64,000 bases of DNA, taken from NCBI RefSeq assembly GCF_013373865.1, contig NC_050471.1, forward strand, positions 3,304,501 to 3,368,500, read 5' to 3'. This document shows, in pieces, positions 35,348-48,251 of the stretch. A program made the position numbers and the translations under genes. Origin of the DNA: Monomorium pharaonis (Eukaryota; Arthropoda; Insecta; Hymenoptera; Formicidae). Positions within the stretch are counted from its first letter, which is position 1. Every line of letters begins with the position of its first letter. The notes beneath the pieces are model-generated. The model was not told the DNA's origin and ran no database searches. It worked only from the letters and a program-made list of their open reading frames with translations.

Positions 35348-38300
35348 TCGGTTCCAAAAACACAGCGGTTCGGGAATAGGGAAGAGAGGTGATCCGCCGG
35401 TATAATTTACGGTCGGGAGCCCGACCCGCGTGTAGCGGTTCGCAGTAACCTAGTTCTCAGCCCCCCCCTCCTCCTCCCACCCCCGTCTACACGCTCGGCG
35501 TTCTATTCGTCGGTGAACTCACGCACGCACGTATGTACTACTCGCGGCTACGTGCCGCGTCCCGTTTCTCAGATCGTGGAGAAAGAGAAGGAAAAAGAGA
35601 GAGAGAGAGAGAGAAAGAGAGAGAGCACCGATGTGATATCTGCTATTACTCGTGGAAGACACGCTAGCGGCCACAGCCTTCTGCCTCGTTCCGTCGACGG
35701 AACGCACTTCGGATCACCGAAGGAGAAAGAAAAACAACGGCTCCCCAGGGGAATTATTGGGTGTTTTAAGCGGCGACATTAATAATTATGTACTTCGCGC
35801 CTCCTCCGAGAGAAGAAAACGAGCCCGGCAATTAGTCTCGTAATTAAGTCACGTGCCGCCCGTCGTCGCGCAGCGTTACGCGCTCCGTGGCGAAAAGAGG
35901 AAGCCGAAATTGCGCGGCTGTCCGCGTTTAAGGAGGAAACAGCCACGAAAAAGAAAGAAAGAGAGGGAGAGGCGCTCCGCCATGAACTAAAATTAAATTA
36001 ACCAACTGACAGAGACATTTCTGATTCATCTCGCGAGGGGTGGAGCTATTATTTGGAGGTAGGCCAAGGGCGACGGACTCTACCTTGCGCCCGTCGAATC
36101 GGATCTGACCTTGAGAAGAAGAGAAAAGAAAAGAAAAAAATATATATATTGTATATAAAATTAGTGTAATTAGGTAGTAATTAATTGTAACTAGGGAGAG
36201 AAACTTTTTTTTCTTTTTTTTTTCCTTATCATTTCTATCAGGATGATCATCTTCGCGTGACTCGCGAGAATTTAAATTGCGCGCTTACACACGCATCAAT
36301 TCGCACTCTGTTCTCTTGTTCGCAGAACGTAGGGGAGAGTCGGATACCTGTTCCACGGGCAACGCGGCCCTCGTTCTTCCCGAAATCGAGAGTACTCGAG
36401 GCGTCGAGGCTCCTGACGGGAGGTCGCCGATCAACGATCTTCTCGGGATGTTTACAGTTTAACAGCGAGGACGAGTCCCCCACGTCGCGGGAGTTCACGG
36501 GATTCGCGACATCTTCGCCCAACATCAAAAGTAATTCGCACATCTATTGTTAATTAAATTTACGCAGATATACGCTGTTTCCGCGTATCTCTAACGTGTG
36601 CGAAACGTAATTTTTTTTGTTTCAGCGGATTCAACGGCAGATAAGACATTCACGATATCACCCGCGTGGGACATCGATAAGAATGATGTGCAACAATTGG
36701 TACATCTCAGCGAGGAGAAAAGCAGCCTATTCAGGTATGGATCGTATACACACAACACACACAACACACACCGCGCGCGCGCGCGCACACACACATATAG
36801 AAACTCGATATACATTGTTCCATTATTTGCTTTGAGACTCGACACTCGAGTATACTTTATAACGTGCGTTCTTCCGCTGTGTACAGGCTACTTGAAGATC
36901 CTCAGCTGAGCATGATCGAGGATATCGGTGACACCTGTCTCGTAGAATCGTCTCTGGGCAATTACAATGATGCGAGCGGAACGCCGCATTATTTAATGCT
37001 GAACAAGCAGAACTCCTTCGAGCACGACGAGAGTCTTGGAATATTGACGCCGGACCAGATGACCGATTTCACGGTGGCGTTGGAGTGCTCCAGGACACCA
37101 TCCTGCGAGAACCTCACTGGATCGGCCGGCTCGAAATTGGCGTTGACCCGAGCGTCCGCGTCGACGAGACCGCTACTGGACGTGGAACCGGCGGAGGAGG
37201 GCTGCACCGAGAGGACCCCCTCGCCGGAGGAGCTACCGCTCGACCCCAAACCCGTGGAGCCGATCAGAGGTAACGCCGTGCCGGTGAGCTTCGTCACGTC
37301 GGTAACGAGCATCACCAGTCTGGAGGCGGGCTATCAGGGAGACGGCGAGAATTCGCGACCGGCCAGTCGCGGCGCGGATCCGCCGTCCATGGCGGCACCG
37401 CCGGTCAATCTTCCCGCACCTTGCCGTCAGGATCCGATGACCGACTCGGACTTCTTTACCGAGAGCGACGCGGACGCGCACGAGGAAATCGTGCGGGGCG
37501 ACAGGAAGGCGCAGGTGATCGACGGCACGCTGTTCTGCGCGCCGGGCGAACGCGTGTGTCCCAGCTTTACCGGGGAGGAGATGGACTCGAGCGGGATTTA
37601 TTCAGATTTGGACAAGCTACAGGCGCCTGGCGAGCAGGCGCCGGAGGAGAACGACGATCATACTCCGGACACCGGAGACACCGAGCTCTCTCAAAGGAGT
37701 CAGCCATCGCCCAATGCGAACGTTATCATGGATTACTTACAGGTATGTTAAAACGTGAAAGAGCCAAGTTTGGTTTAGTGCGAAGGAATTCTTGGAATTT
37801 CACGAAACATTTGTTTACACAGAATTCCACAAAGTCATCAGATGAAACGAGCAACACGAACGACACAATGGTCTCTGTCGAAGTCACGGCGATCGAAAAA
37901 GTCGAGAAGAACGAAAACATTAGGCCCAAACCGCAAAGCAAGGCCGATACGATGCCTTTGAAAAAATATAAGATGCCGAAGAGAAACGTTGTCTCGAAGA
38001 TCAAGGCGATGATCGAGTCTTCTTCGAAAGACGACGCGGAGAAGGAGGCGAGACGCTCTCAGAGGTCAGCGCGAAAAGGCGGACGCTGGGATGCTGTGAT
38101 GAACAAGATAGAGGCTGGTAAAAATGAGCAGAGAACGAGATCGGTTAGGAAAGAAGTGAAATCGAGAGTATTGCAGAATCTAACTCTGTCGCCTTCCACG
38201 AGATCAACGTCGAAGAAAGCCGGCGACGCAAACAACAACAATAACAAGGACAAACGGTAAATCTAAATCAAACTTAATGTAATAAACATGTAGCGTAGAC

Positions 38301-41300
38301 TTTTATTTTCATCAATATCGCGAAATATCGTTTGGTATCAGTAACTTTATTGATCAATTTCAAATATATATAATTAACGTACAACGATTACAAAGATGTT
38401 TTTTTTTGCATTCTGATCCTATATATTATGTTATTATAGAAATACTTGTAAATTCTAGGAGGCTGCGTGGCTGGCAAGAAATGAAATCACCGACGCAGGA
38501 AACGGCCAGGAGTTCTGTTCGTAGTTCCATGAGCGACCTCAGTAGCGGCCCAAGTAAAGACATGCCAAGTAAGTATAGCATCATTCGTATTTGAAGAATT
38601 CGGAAGTATAATCTGGGTCACATATAGATGAAGAAGTCTTAATTAGAATTATATTTGTTAAATGAATCTTTTTAAACATATAAATTAATACACCAGATAT
38701 ATAAGATTTTCTTATATGTGACTTGTCATATTGTTGACACAAATTCCATTTATTTATTAGACTAAAGTTCTGTGTTAGTTAAAAGTTAATGTTTTCGTTC
38801 TTCTCGACTTTTTCGATCGCCGTGACTTTACGACGGTTATAATATTAATCTCTTCGCAATACGAGCGATTTTTAAAAGCCAGTCGAAACGTATCAAAGAT
38901 GCGACATTGATGGGGTCCGATTTTGACAAGCCGCGTTAGAGGCGTTGAACAATGCACGAATTAAACAATGTGATTTCTAATTCGGAAAGCGGAAATGTCC
39001 CAAAATAAGAGTCAGGAATTCTAACTTTTTGGTACAACAACTTACCCATCGGATAAACATGGGTCTATCTTTATCTTTCTTTCTAAATAAATAAGGACAG
39101 ATAATAGGTATCTGTGAGGTAAAGCTTCCAAATAAATTGGAACAATCGGCTCTCAGAGTTCTATCCCGGCAAGAGGGAGAGATCACTCTCCGAGGATCCG
39201 CTTACCTACCGGAGGGAAAGGCGAAGTCTCCTTATCGACCTGAAAGAGTATTGAAAGCTCTCTGGCTCAGTCCGAGGATGTCGGCGGGGGCGGGGGGGAA
39301 CTTTATTGCCCCTTTTGCCGGCGCCAATGGAAAACACGAGGCGCGTTCTTTTGCTTCCACTGCACTGTTAGAGCAAAGAGGAAGCCGGCCGCCGGCGGCG
39401 CATCGCGCAGCTTCGCCGCAGTCGCCGCGCTCCAACGTCCACCATCCGGTCGACAGTCCTCGGTGGATCTCGTGCTAGGTCGTACGGTGTGGGGGTGTGC
39501 GTGTGCGCGTGTGTGTGTGGTGTGTGCACGTGTGTATCCCCGATGCATTTAGCCGTCTATCGCGTCGTCCTTCTCCCGTCAGACGCGCATCTATTCGTTC
39601 CTCGCTGTCGCGCGCGAGTGAAATCGGGTCACCGGATAGTGCGTGGCGATGCGTAAGGAACCCATACGCGGGGGAGAGAAAGAGAGAGAGAAACTGTGAC
39701 AAAAAGGAGAGAGCGACAAGAGACGGTTGCTGACGGCCGACGTCTCGTTAGCGGAGTGCGCTCGGTACACCCAGGCGGTGGCTCGGACTGAACCGACTCG
39801 TTTCCTCGATCTCGCTGGTGACCGACTTGCAATCTTGCAAATTCTGTTGCGATCGTCCTTCTCTCGACGCGGTTGTGCGCGAGGACCAGGAGGAGGATTT
39901 TAAGGCCGAAAGCCTCGCCTCTTCGCTGACCTATTTCGCCGTGGCGTTCTTCTCTCCGCTCTCGCGCGCGCGCGCGCGCGCGCGAGCACGTGCGTGCGAA
40001 TTATGCGCGTGTGAAAAACTAATAACGTTCGTTCTAACGAATCTCCCGAAGTTCGATCTTCCACCCGCGTCGCGGACGATCGACGTTACAAATCCGACGA
40101 CTCATTTCTCACCTGTCGCGCCGGAATTCAACGTTCCCGTTACGATCATTCGCGCGGCCATGTAACGTCGGTCCAACCGCGAGCGGATGATATAAAAAGA
40201 AGAAGAATACATTAGGACTCGCGTCCAGGTCCGTCAAGCAGCGGCCGACAGCTGCACGGGTCAACGCCACCGCGAACGGCGTTATTTCCGGCCACTTTCT
40301 CGGACCACCCTTCTCGTCGTGCTCGCTTTTGCATCTCGGCGACTCACGATGCGTCGTCGCGCACCTCCGTCGCACGGCGAGGATGCCTGCCACCCATCCC
40401 CACCCCTCACGTCGACAGCGGCGGCGGCAGCAGCGGCAGGTGCACCGGGCCGTGCGACGACCACGTGCGTTGCCAAGGTCGACGACTGTCGTCGGTGCGC
40501 GACGACTGCTGCCGGTCCCTCGATCCGTCCCCCGTGGCCTTACGCAATCGGAATAATCGGCGGCCGCTGAGCGGCGCGACCCACGCGACGATCGCGTTTA
40601 AGCGAAGGGCCCCTCTAAAACACTCTCGCGCGCTGGAATTCGCGTTGGGATATTTATGCGTAGGTCGTGCGTGTGACACGATCTTTGCCGATCGGTGTCG
40701 GGTGGCGCGGGAGATATTACACGCGGCAGTAACAACGCGGCTGGATCGAAGGAGAACGGCGTGTTCGCGATCGATCGGCATCGGCGCCAGCGGCGGTGGT
40801 GGCGGCGGCGGCGGCGGCTGTACTCGGAAAGGCGGAAGATACCCGTTGTATACCGTTGTGTATGCTGATGAACGACGTCGACACGACGTTGCGGCCGGCA
40901 TAATACACACGTACGCGTCTAGTGATTCTCACGCTCGGCTCGCGGGCAGGATGAAGGTGGCACGCGTGAGGCCAGTCGCGCCGCCGTCGACGAGGACCAC
41001 GGACGACGATCTCGCTCGCGGATTATAATGGCTAAACGGTGAACAGAGAGGGAGAGAGAGAGAGAGAGAAACAGAGAGACGACGATGGGTCAACAAGGAT
41101 CGAAGGACAGGGCTCTGCCGAGGAGAACGGATTTCGCCCGGGACTCGGCGAAGATGCGCCTCGGCAGCTTCAAACGAGGTAGAGACGCAGGATTGGATAT
41201 GTTGATTTCGCCTAACGGTTGATCCTTCCGGTGTGTGTGTGTGTATCTGTGGTTTTCGCGGTAGAATCGACTCTGTCGGCCACCACCTGCTGTTTTCTCT

Positions 41301-44300
41301 CCGTGGCCGGCCTTTAATCTCGCTCGCGCGATTTCGTCCCCCCTCCCCCTTCCCTCCGAGGGAGAGTAGATATTAATCTCCGTGTTGTCTTTAAGATTCT
41401 CCCTCACGCCGCGATGTTGTTATTTATTTTCAGAGAGATCACCGACGTCCGCGAACCCGTCCCGGAGGTTCGTCTCGAATGGCAATCACCATCCGGTCCG
41501 CGTCAACAGCTTTGACGCGAAGAAGAGCTGCGTCGACGTGGCGACGGTTGAACTCGGTAAATATATATATATACTTTTGCCAGTCCTGTCATTCCAGATT
41601 ATTAGGTAACTGCGCCGCGCACGCCGTGCGTGTGTACGCTTCGGTTATGATAATCGGGAGAGCGAAGGGGAAAAGTACACGGCGAGAGAGAGAGGAACGG
41701 GAGCACCGCCGTGTATTTCCGGCTGGGGCACTGCTGCCGTGACGAGCGACGATAAAAGGAGAGAGACAGAAATGGAGAGAGAGAGAGAGAGAGAGAGCGT
41801 CTCTCCGGAACCGACTACGTTTACCGGTTCGCGATTCATGAAACGATAGAACGTTAGAGCCGCTAAGTGGCACGTGGAATATTTTCGAAAATTTCTCTCT
41901 CCTAGAGACCTTTTTCTTCCTACTCGGTAGATAAGAAGAGGTGCCTGCGATCGTCGTTGCGGGATGTGTTGACAAAAGTCCACTCGTGGCTTTTCACCTT
42001 GCTACTTTCCCCTCCCTAAGGCACCGCGAAGACCGGGAGAAATCCTCCGAAAGGTCTGATCGCGAGTCGTGATGAATACTCCATGCCTATACTCGTTGGA
42101 CGTTTCAGGGTCACTTTTCACGTTGATTAGAGTCTACGAGCGACTCTGACTAAATTTAATCAGCCATTAATTTATCAAATGATATTAGAAGTTTTTTTTT
42201 TACTATGAACAAAATTATCTTTTATAATGTGTATAATTATTTGTACTTAAAATTTTGATTAGTTGAACGTATTATGCATTAGGTTCATACTGACCATTAA
42301 TTTGTAATTTACATGTTAACGAGTCAAACGAGTAAATTTGTGTACATTATATTATTTGTTACTTAATCTTTTAGTTGTGTTTATTTCACTTACACTTGAA
42401 CTATGTTTAGGATCAGACTAAACGATATATTAAAAATTTATAAAACGTATATATTTTATTATTTTCTTATTTTATAATTGTATGAGAAGATAATATAGTT
42501 TTAAATATCTTTATATTTTGGATGTGAATTACGTTAACAATAATTTTATATCACGAGTATCTTATAAGAACCTTCAGGTTAGGAAGAAAACTCCGATTAA
42601 AAGTAGATATGAATATATTAAATTAGGAATTACGAATTAAATAATACTTAACAATTTTGCAGCAAATAATTTATTTAAGAAACACTTATACTATCTTATT
42701 AATATGAGCGAAATTATTAATTTTTCGTTTTTTAACGTATGAAAAGATTAGATTAAGGGAGCAATAGAAATAATATATATGAACGAAAATTGCAACGAGT
42801 GATTCTGCAAAATGAATTAGTCGCTGATTAATCGTAATAAAAAATTTGTCAAAAATTACTTTTAATAACTCTATTGCCTATGCTATGTAATATAATAATA
42901 ATAATCTGACTTACGGTTGTTAAATAATTGAATAATATATTTATACATATTGTTAAATGTGTGGGCAAAATAATAAATACGTGCGAATAAAGACCCTGGG
43001 TGAAATAAACGTTCGTACTTCATAGTTGAACTCCGCACGGACGATAAAACGGTTCTCGTCGTACGGTACCCAGCGCGCTCGCCGGTACGATCGCGGAGCT
43101 CGAGTATTGCTGTTTAGTGTTTAACATGCTCTCGTTAACGCAACACATTTTCTTTACAGAAAAGAGCCCGCCGTCAGCGCGGAAACCAACAATAACGAGG
43201 AGATCGACGGCCAATACGAATGTAAAACAGAAATCCTCCGTGGCGTCGATAAAGGGTACGTTTTGACTTTGACATTTAAATTCTTTCACGGATTTCCTCT
43301 ACCACTTGTCGTCGCAAGTTTTCACCGGAATACGCGACATCGAGACGCCAATTCATTAGGATTTTGTCGTTTTGCGAATGACAGTTAAATCCCGTCGTTT
43401 TGCAAAAGGATAAAGATAAAGAATTCATATTTGCGCGTCGTGCTTTCCAATCCATTAGCCGTGTCGCTTTAATGGCAGCCGGTTTCTAAAAAAGTTCCCA
43501 CGTTTATTCTGCGACACACGCACACGCGCAACGCACGGTCAAGCGCATTAAATTTGTCTCTGGTGCAGTAAAACGCATCGCACGCGCGCGCTCGCTCGCC
43601 CATGCGTCCGGACGGACGGAGTTACGGTGTCCTCGCTCGCATATTGTGATGCGCACACATGCGTGTCCCTCCGGGCGCGAGTACGAGTGCGTGTCGTACG
43701 TTTCAAAGAAAGTCACGGCTTTCACCCAATATAATAGTCCCGAGCGCTAAAAGTCAACCTGTTTACCCGGAGCGTCTCGGAGCTTTGCTTTCGAAACTCC
43801 TTTGAAAAAGGAAAAAAGAAACAAAAGAGAATTTACTCCGCGACCTGATCTAACGCCGCCGCTACTAGAAAGAGGGAGAGGGGACTCGCGCTATCGCGAG
43901 AACCGGCTGTTTGTCCTAAATCGTAACGGAATGGCGAAAGCAGCGTTCCGCGTGTTCAGCTGCCTCTCGTCTGTAAAGGCGGAAAGGAGGAAACGTTGAA
44001 AAGATGCGTTGTTTCGCGTTCGACACTCATCGCGATATATCTCCCGAAGACATAAGAGACGCGTTTGTATACGACATGGAGAGTCAGTCGCGACTCACGA
44101 CGGCCGTAAGTAAGCGCGGACACGCGCGCACGTTTCCCATCTAAGGAATCGTCGATCCCAAATCGGAAAACTCGCCGAGTTGCTCGCCGGCAGTTTTGGC
44201 GTTCCGAAACGCCGGAAGTAGGTATATACGATCGTCACGGGGAACTTTGCCGAGCGTCAAGTAGACTGGCTGCGAAGGAGGCAGAGGATTTTCGGACCCA

Positions 44301-47300
44301 GCGAGGATTTTCCTTCGAAGATGGGACCTCTCTCACGTGCGAAAGGTATCACGCAGGCGCTTATTAGTCCTGATAGATCCTACTTTGCTGAGTAGGAGAG
44401 TGTTTAGGAAGACGACAAGAAAGGCCGGATGGACGTGGGGTGGGAGGCATGTGGCTCTCCGAGGTGGCCCGCGGCTCGTGCTAATTCAGTCGAAGCGCGA
44501 ACTCGGCCAGGCGGATTGTTACGAGTGTCGATCCTGATTAGAATCGATGAGTCCGTCATTAGAATCGAACCGATCATTCCTGTCGCCGACGACGTGGATG
44601 CCCAGTTCAAGTGTCGCTCCGTTCAATGTTCAGAATCGAAAATCAAGGCTCGTTGAGTCGGTGTACTGTTATATGTGGATCTGTTTACATCGCATCTTTC
44701 TTGCGCGCGTTGGCGATAAATGTCCCGACGACGCTACGTAGATCCGTTCCCAAAATACTTGAGTTTTTCTGACGCTTGACGCGACGGCAGGTGCCAGGAG
44801 GGAAGCGCGCAGGAAGCGAATCTTCTTGGCCGCCAGCGGCTGGCGCGGAGACGATCTTTTGGCAGTTTCGCAACTGGAACTGCGCGTCGCAACGGCTGAC
44901 CTTAACCCGGCGACGTCTCTTCATTCGGAACGGCGAACTTGAACACAATACTCGTCCCGGTTCTTGAAAGAGAAATAGAGGAGGAAAAAAAAAAGTCCCC
45001 CTTCGCTTTCGCAAGTCTCGTGAATCAAAATGCGACGCAAACGTCGGGAAATCTATCGCTTAGACGTGCCGGACGGTTGTTCCACATTTGGGTTGTTCCG
45101 ATTTCCCCGCGCCGTGTGTCACGTGTGTGTCAAGTTGACGCGGCGTTGACACCGATCGGCCTCGACTCGGGAGAACCGTGTGTCTTGACTTTCCAAGTTC
45201 TCACTTCTTCATTGCCGAACTCTCTTCGGCTACAGGATGTCGCCCCCACATTCAACAACTTTTGACAGTGTCAAGCGAACAAGCGCAAACGATTTATTAC
45301 TTTCGGAGGGGGCTATACGTTGACCTCCCCCGCGCGATTATTCGGGTGATCTCTCGGACGATAGAGGATAATAAGGACAAGCACGACTATGTCCGCGCGT
45401 TACGTGCGATCGAGATACTTATGTAGATTGACGGCACGTGGGTCGGTTCAGTGATACACCAAGCAGGGTGGTTGGGTCAGTCTGGCCGATGACGCTTTTC
45501 GTCTTGGCTCTTGCGTTTCTGTGTCTCTTTCGAGAATAAAGTCAATGACACCTCGATGACGACGCTGATTGCAGATCGCGAGTCCAAGGAGACTCATCAC
45601 AACACCACCTATACGGTGACGGCGAGGACGTCGCCGGAGACGCGGGATCAGGCCGCGCAGACCATTGCGCCCTACACGAATTGCCGCGTGGAACAAGCGG
45701 AACGCGCGGCACAGGCGCTCGCGGTGAGCGTACGCTACTTGGCATTCGAGGTACGCGTTTTATCTTCCGTCATTGTTTGCCACTTAACTAGATCCGTCAA
45801 TTCGAATCAACGCCACGTGGCGAGTAACGAAACCGCTGGTGTGTCTTTCAGCTGGACGCGTTTGCCACTCCCCGGTTGAAGAAAGACTTCGAGAAACTGA
45901 AGGCCGATTGCGAGGAAATGAAGAACGAGCGATCGGCCCTGCTGTCGGAGATCGACGTTTTCCGCGCGAGATGTGTCAGCATGGAGGAGAGACTCGAGAC
46001 GGAGAGGGATGACCACCATAAAGCTCTGGATCAGCTTCGTGATGAGCGTAAGTCTTATGTAATACAATCTGTTTATTTTCTTCGGATCTCTCGCTGGCTA
46101 GTATATCTATATATATTCACACGTTGAAATCTCGCGATGACGCAATTCGTGGATAAAAGAAAAACTCCCGAAAAACGCTCTTCGTGGTCCGTGCGCGCCA
46201 CAAAATAAACGAGAAACTGTATTGTCCAGCAGACACAAAGCCATCAGTTAGCGTTGTTCACGTGGTAACAGACGTAATCGTCCTAATGTCGGTGTACGTA
46301 CGACACGCCCGCACGCGAAGTGGAACAATTATTAATTAAAGCGAACGGTTCAGCAGTGCCCACGCACCACTCGAATATTTGCGATTAATCCTAATAACGT
46401 GCCTCTCTCGTCCTTTTCTTGTCCTTATCTTTTTTAAAACATATTTTTCTTCGCCGAAGGATTTTGTTCTTAATTTAGTTCTCACGTAATGTTCGACGTT
46501 TCGATAGCCGCTAATTATAGATTCAATGTGTGCTCTCCGTTTAGGTTTGTACACACTTTTGCTTTTCGATTCAGGGCCAATATACTGCATTAAAATATAT
46601 TTATATTAAATTGTAAAATTGGAATTAATTATTGAAAAAATAATTTTTATATATATTTATTATTTATTTATAAAAAAAAAATTTTTATTGCATATTAGAT
46701 GTTAAATAAGCACTAGTAGATTAAAAAAAATAAGATACATAAATTAGAAGGAATAGAAAGAAAAATAAGTAAATAAAATTTAAAAAGAATATATATGTGT
46801 GTATGTGTGTGTACATACAATTAACATGAGCAAATACTATAAGCATAATAAACTTAAGTACATATTTAAATATGCTAAATAGAAAAAATAAAGAAAAGAT
46901 GAATACGTTAAAACAAATTGTGTGCTATATAAACGGTGAATGCATTTAAATGTTCCATAAAATGCGATAATTAAGTTTATGCCAGTTTACCAGTCAGAAA
47001 ATGAAAAATTCAAGTTAACATTCCGGTTTTCCAGTGGAAGCTCATAGGTCGAAACAGGTTGCCTCGCTCATCGAAACTCTGGAAGAGGAAAGGCATAAAG
47101 GTGACGTCAGGCTGGACGCAGTCACGAGGGAGCATCGCGCGACAATTGCGAAATTGCGCGCCGAGCAGATCAATGAGCTGGCTCGGAAAGAGGAGATGAG
47201 AAAATCCGTGGTTCACGATCAGGGCGCGGCGCTGATGGCGGAGATCGAGTCACTGAGATCCGTGCTCGAACTGAAGAGTCAGGAGAACGCGGTCCTTCGT

Positions 47301-48251
47301 TCAGAGCTGGACAGTTACAGGCGTGACATCGAGGAGAAGGACGCCTTGCAACTACGGCTCGATATGGCGGAAGCCAGATGCGAGGATCTGAAGGCGCAGC
47401 TTCAACGGAAGGAATCCTTCGAACGGCAAATCTCGCACGAGAACGAGATGCTTCACGAATCGATTCATCAGGTCTCGAAGCACAACAAGCGGCTGTCACA
47501 GCGGAACGAGGAGCTACAGTGGAAGCTGCGAAACAAAAACGATTGGGTGAGCGTCCTTGCGAATCAGCTAAATCCACGGTTGTCCCGATCCGCAGGTTCG
47601 GAACAGCTAGAACACAGTTATTCGCTCGACAAGAATGGCGCTCATTCGTCGTCTATGATGAAGTTTATGGTCGAGAAGGGCGCCTCCGTCTCTTGGACGC
47701 TGGAAATCGACGACTTGTCGAAGGGGCCGTCCGATTCGCTTAATGCGAAAGCAGTTAGGACCTCTGAGGGTGCGACAACACCAGTTTCTAGGCAAGGATC
47801 GCTCAGGTTAACGCCGAACGCAAGACCTGCCATGGACACCAGAGCGAGATCGAAGAGTATCTCTACTACGTGCGAATCGGCGCGGACCGCGACGGTGGAT
47901 GAAGCGGCCGCGTGGTCGCCTTCGTTCAACTCGACGCCGGTCACGCGACGACGTCCTAGGAAAGACCAATCGTCGCCTTCCTCATCATCCTCGTCATCGT
48001 CTTCCACATCGTCGTCTACAGCGCCGACCGTGAATTCCGCAGTGGCCGCTGCGGTGGCGGCCGCTGCTGCGGCGGCGGCAGCGGTGGCTGATGATTGCAA
48101 CGTCGGCGGCGGTCAGAGACCCCAGGAGGCTGGCGGGGAAGCGATGATCTCCGAGGAAACGTCGGCGTCCAGCAGCGAGGACGAGTCGTCCACCGGCAGC
48201 GATATCCCCCGGCTGGGAATACAGTATGCTTGGGGCAAGCCGATCAAGTAA
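29899..48251 (+). CDS. MTUS1/MTUS2 (ATIP/TIP150) family microtubule-associated protein, long isoform
   Basis: Eleven exons join in frame to 1331 aa: 29899-30372, 36326-36530, 36626-36734, 36887-37742, 37823-38256, 38459-38568, 41434-41556, 43160-43255, 45575-45750, 45852-46047 and 47035-48251. All have GT/AG borders and matching phases. The C-terminal coiled coil (about residues 862-1096) has the MTUS signature: SLRSVLELK, HENEMLHESI, NKRLSQRNEELQWKL. Vertebrate relatives bind microtubules through this region, and MTUS2/TIP150 binds EB1 at plus ends. ESRIPVPRA near residue 162, in a basic Pro/Ser setting, is an SxIP EB1-binding motif. The middle is acidic, Ser/Pro-rich and probably disordered. 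The tail carries poly-Ser and poly-Ala tracts. Residues 12-28 are a His-rich run. The start is uncertain: an in-frame ATG at 30364 (MAK, good context) would give 1176 aa, with the GC-rich upstream part as leader. Introns 1 (6 kb) and 6 (2.9 kb) are the largest. Confidence 0.85.
30768..30848 (+). repeat. (CT)n dinucleotide microsatellite, about 40 units
   Basis: An uninterrupted CT run of 81 bases followed by three GCTC units, about 0.4 kb downstream of the first donor of the MTUS-like gene. Its complement (GA)n is the binding word for GAGA-type factors and is common near insect promoters. It should be highly polymorphic in length. Confidence 0.9.
32877..32981. mobile_element. short element with 13-bp perfect terminal inverted repeats
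   Basis: CCTATTCCGCAAC at 32877-32889 is the exact complement of GTTGCGGAATAGG at 32969-32981. Just inside, CGACAGTGT on the left matches ACACTGTCG on the right. Total 105 bp, without coding capacity, inside intron 1 of the MTUS-like gene. Probably a very small MITE. Confidence 0.5.
35307..35346 (+). repeat. (GAC)n trinucleotide microsatellite
   Basis: About 12 nearly perfect GAC units in intron 1 of the MTUS-like gene. Similar but shorter tracts lie near 24411 and 31265. Confidence 0.8.
38569..41084 (+). promoter_or_regulatory. intron 6 of the long form with presumptive internal promoter
   Basis: AT-rich to about 39100, then CpG-rich to 41040, with (GT)n near 39488-39520, (CG)n near 39964-39983, GGC/GCC runs near 40420 and 40797, and a purine (GA)n tract at about 41047-41080 directly before an ATG. 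This change of composition just before an alternative start exon indicates an internal promoter. Open frames in the CpG-rich part look like chance. Confidence 0.5.
41085..41178 (+). CDS. alternative start exon of the MTUS-like gene, predicted N-myristoylated short isoform
   Basis: The ATG at 41085 opens MGQQGSKDRALPRRTDF, and the exon ends AAACGAG|GTAGAG with one base of the next codon. That phase exactly matches the acceptor at 41434, so the exon can replace exons 1-6 and give a 633 aa protein that keeps the entire coiled coil. MGQQGSK fits the N-myristoylation pattern (Gly2, small residue Ser at position 6, basic residue next). Membrane attachment is therefore predicted for this form, while the SxIP motif of the long form is lost. 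Vertebrate MTUS1 also makes short forms from internal promoters. A GA-rich leader precedes the ATG. Transcript evidence is needed to prove use. Confidence 0.7.
41557..45574 (+). other. introns between exons 7 and 9 of the MTUS-like gene
   Basis: Apart from the 96-base exon at 43160-43255, nothing coding was recognised. 41640-42060 is purine/pyrimidine-rich with a (GA)n tract near 41776-41800. 42130-43010 is strongly AT-rich. 43500-45540 is GC-rich with overlapping chance frames. Extra alternative exons cannot be excluded. Confidence 0.4.
46048..47034 (+). other. intron 10 of the MTUS-like gene, AT-rich
   Basis: Strongly AT-rich from 46580 to 47030, with (TA)n and (GT)n words near 46789-46815 and a poly-A run near 46672. 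No gene or clear repeat element. Confidence 0.5.

Larger units (their letters stand above)
30373..36325 (+). other. intron 1 of the MTUS-like gene, with repeats and AT-rich core
   Basis: Holds the long (CT)n tract at 30768-30848, (GAC)n tracts at about 31265-31285 and 35307-35346, a (GA)n tract at about 32057-32080, GGC-rich runs near 31866 and 34805, a short inverted-repeat element at 32877-32981 and an AT-rich block at 33000-34000. The CpG-rich parts (30400-32600, 34000-36000) leave long open frames on both strands. None has a recognisable product or fits the gene's frame. Confidence 0.5.

Noticed and set aside
40109..41028. Overlapping 90-190 codon frames on both strands before the alternative start exon
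   Set aside because: Composition-driven open frames in a CpG-rich region, with no splice link to exon 7 in phase and no recognisable domain.
47642..48100. 152-codon minus-strand frame opposite MTUS exon 11
   Set aside because: It mirrors the poly-Ser/poly-Ala coding strand; the plus strand is clearly the coding one by family similarity.
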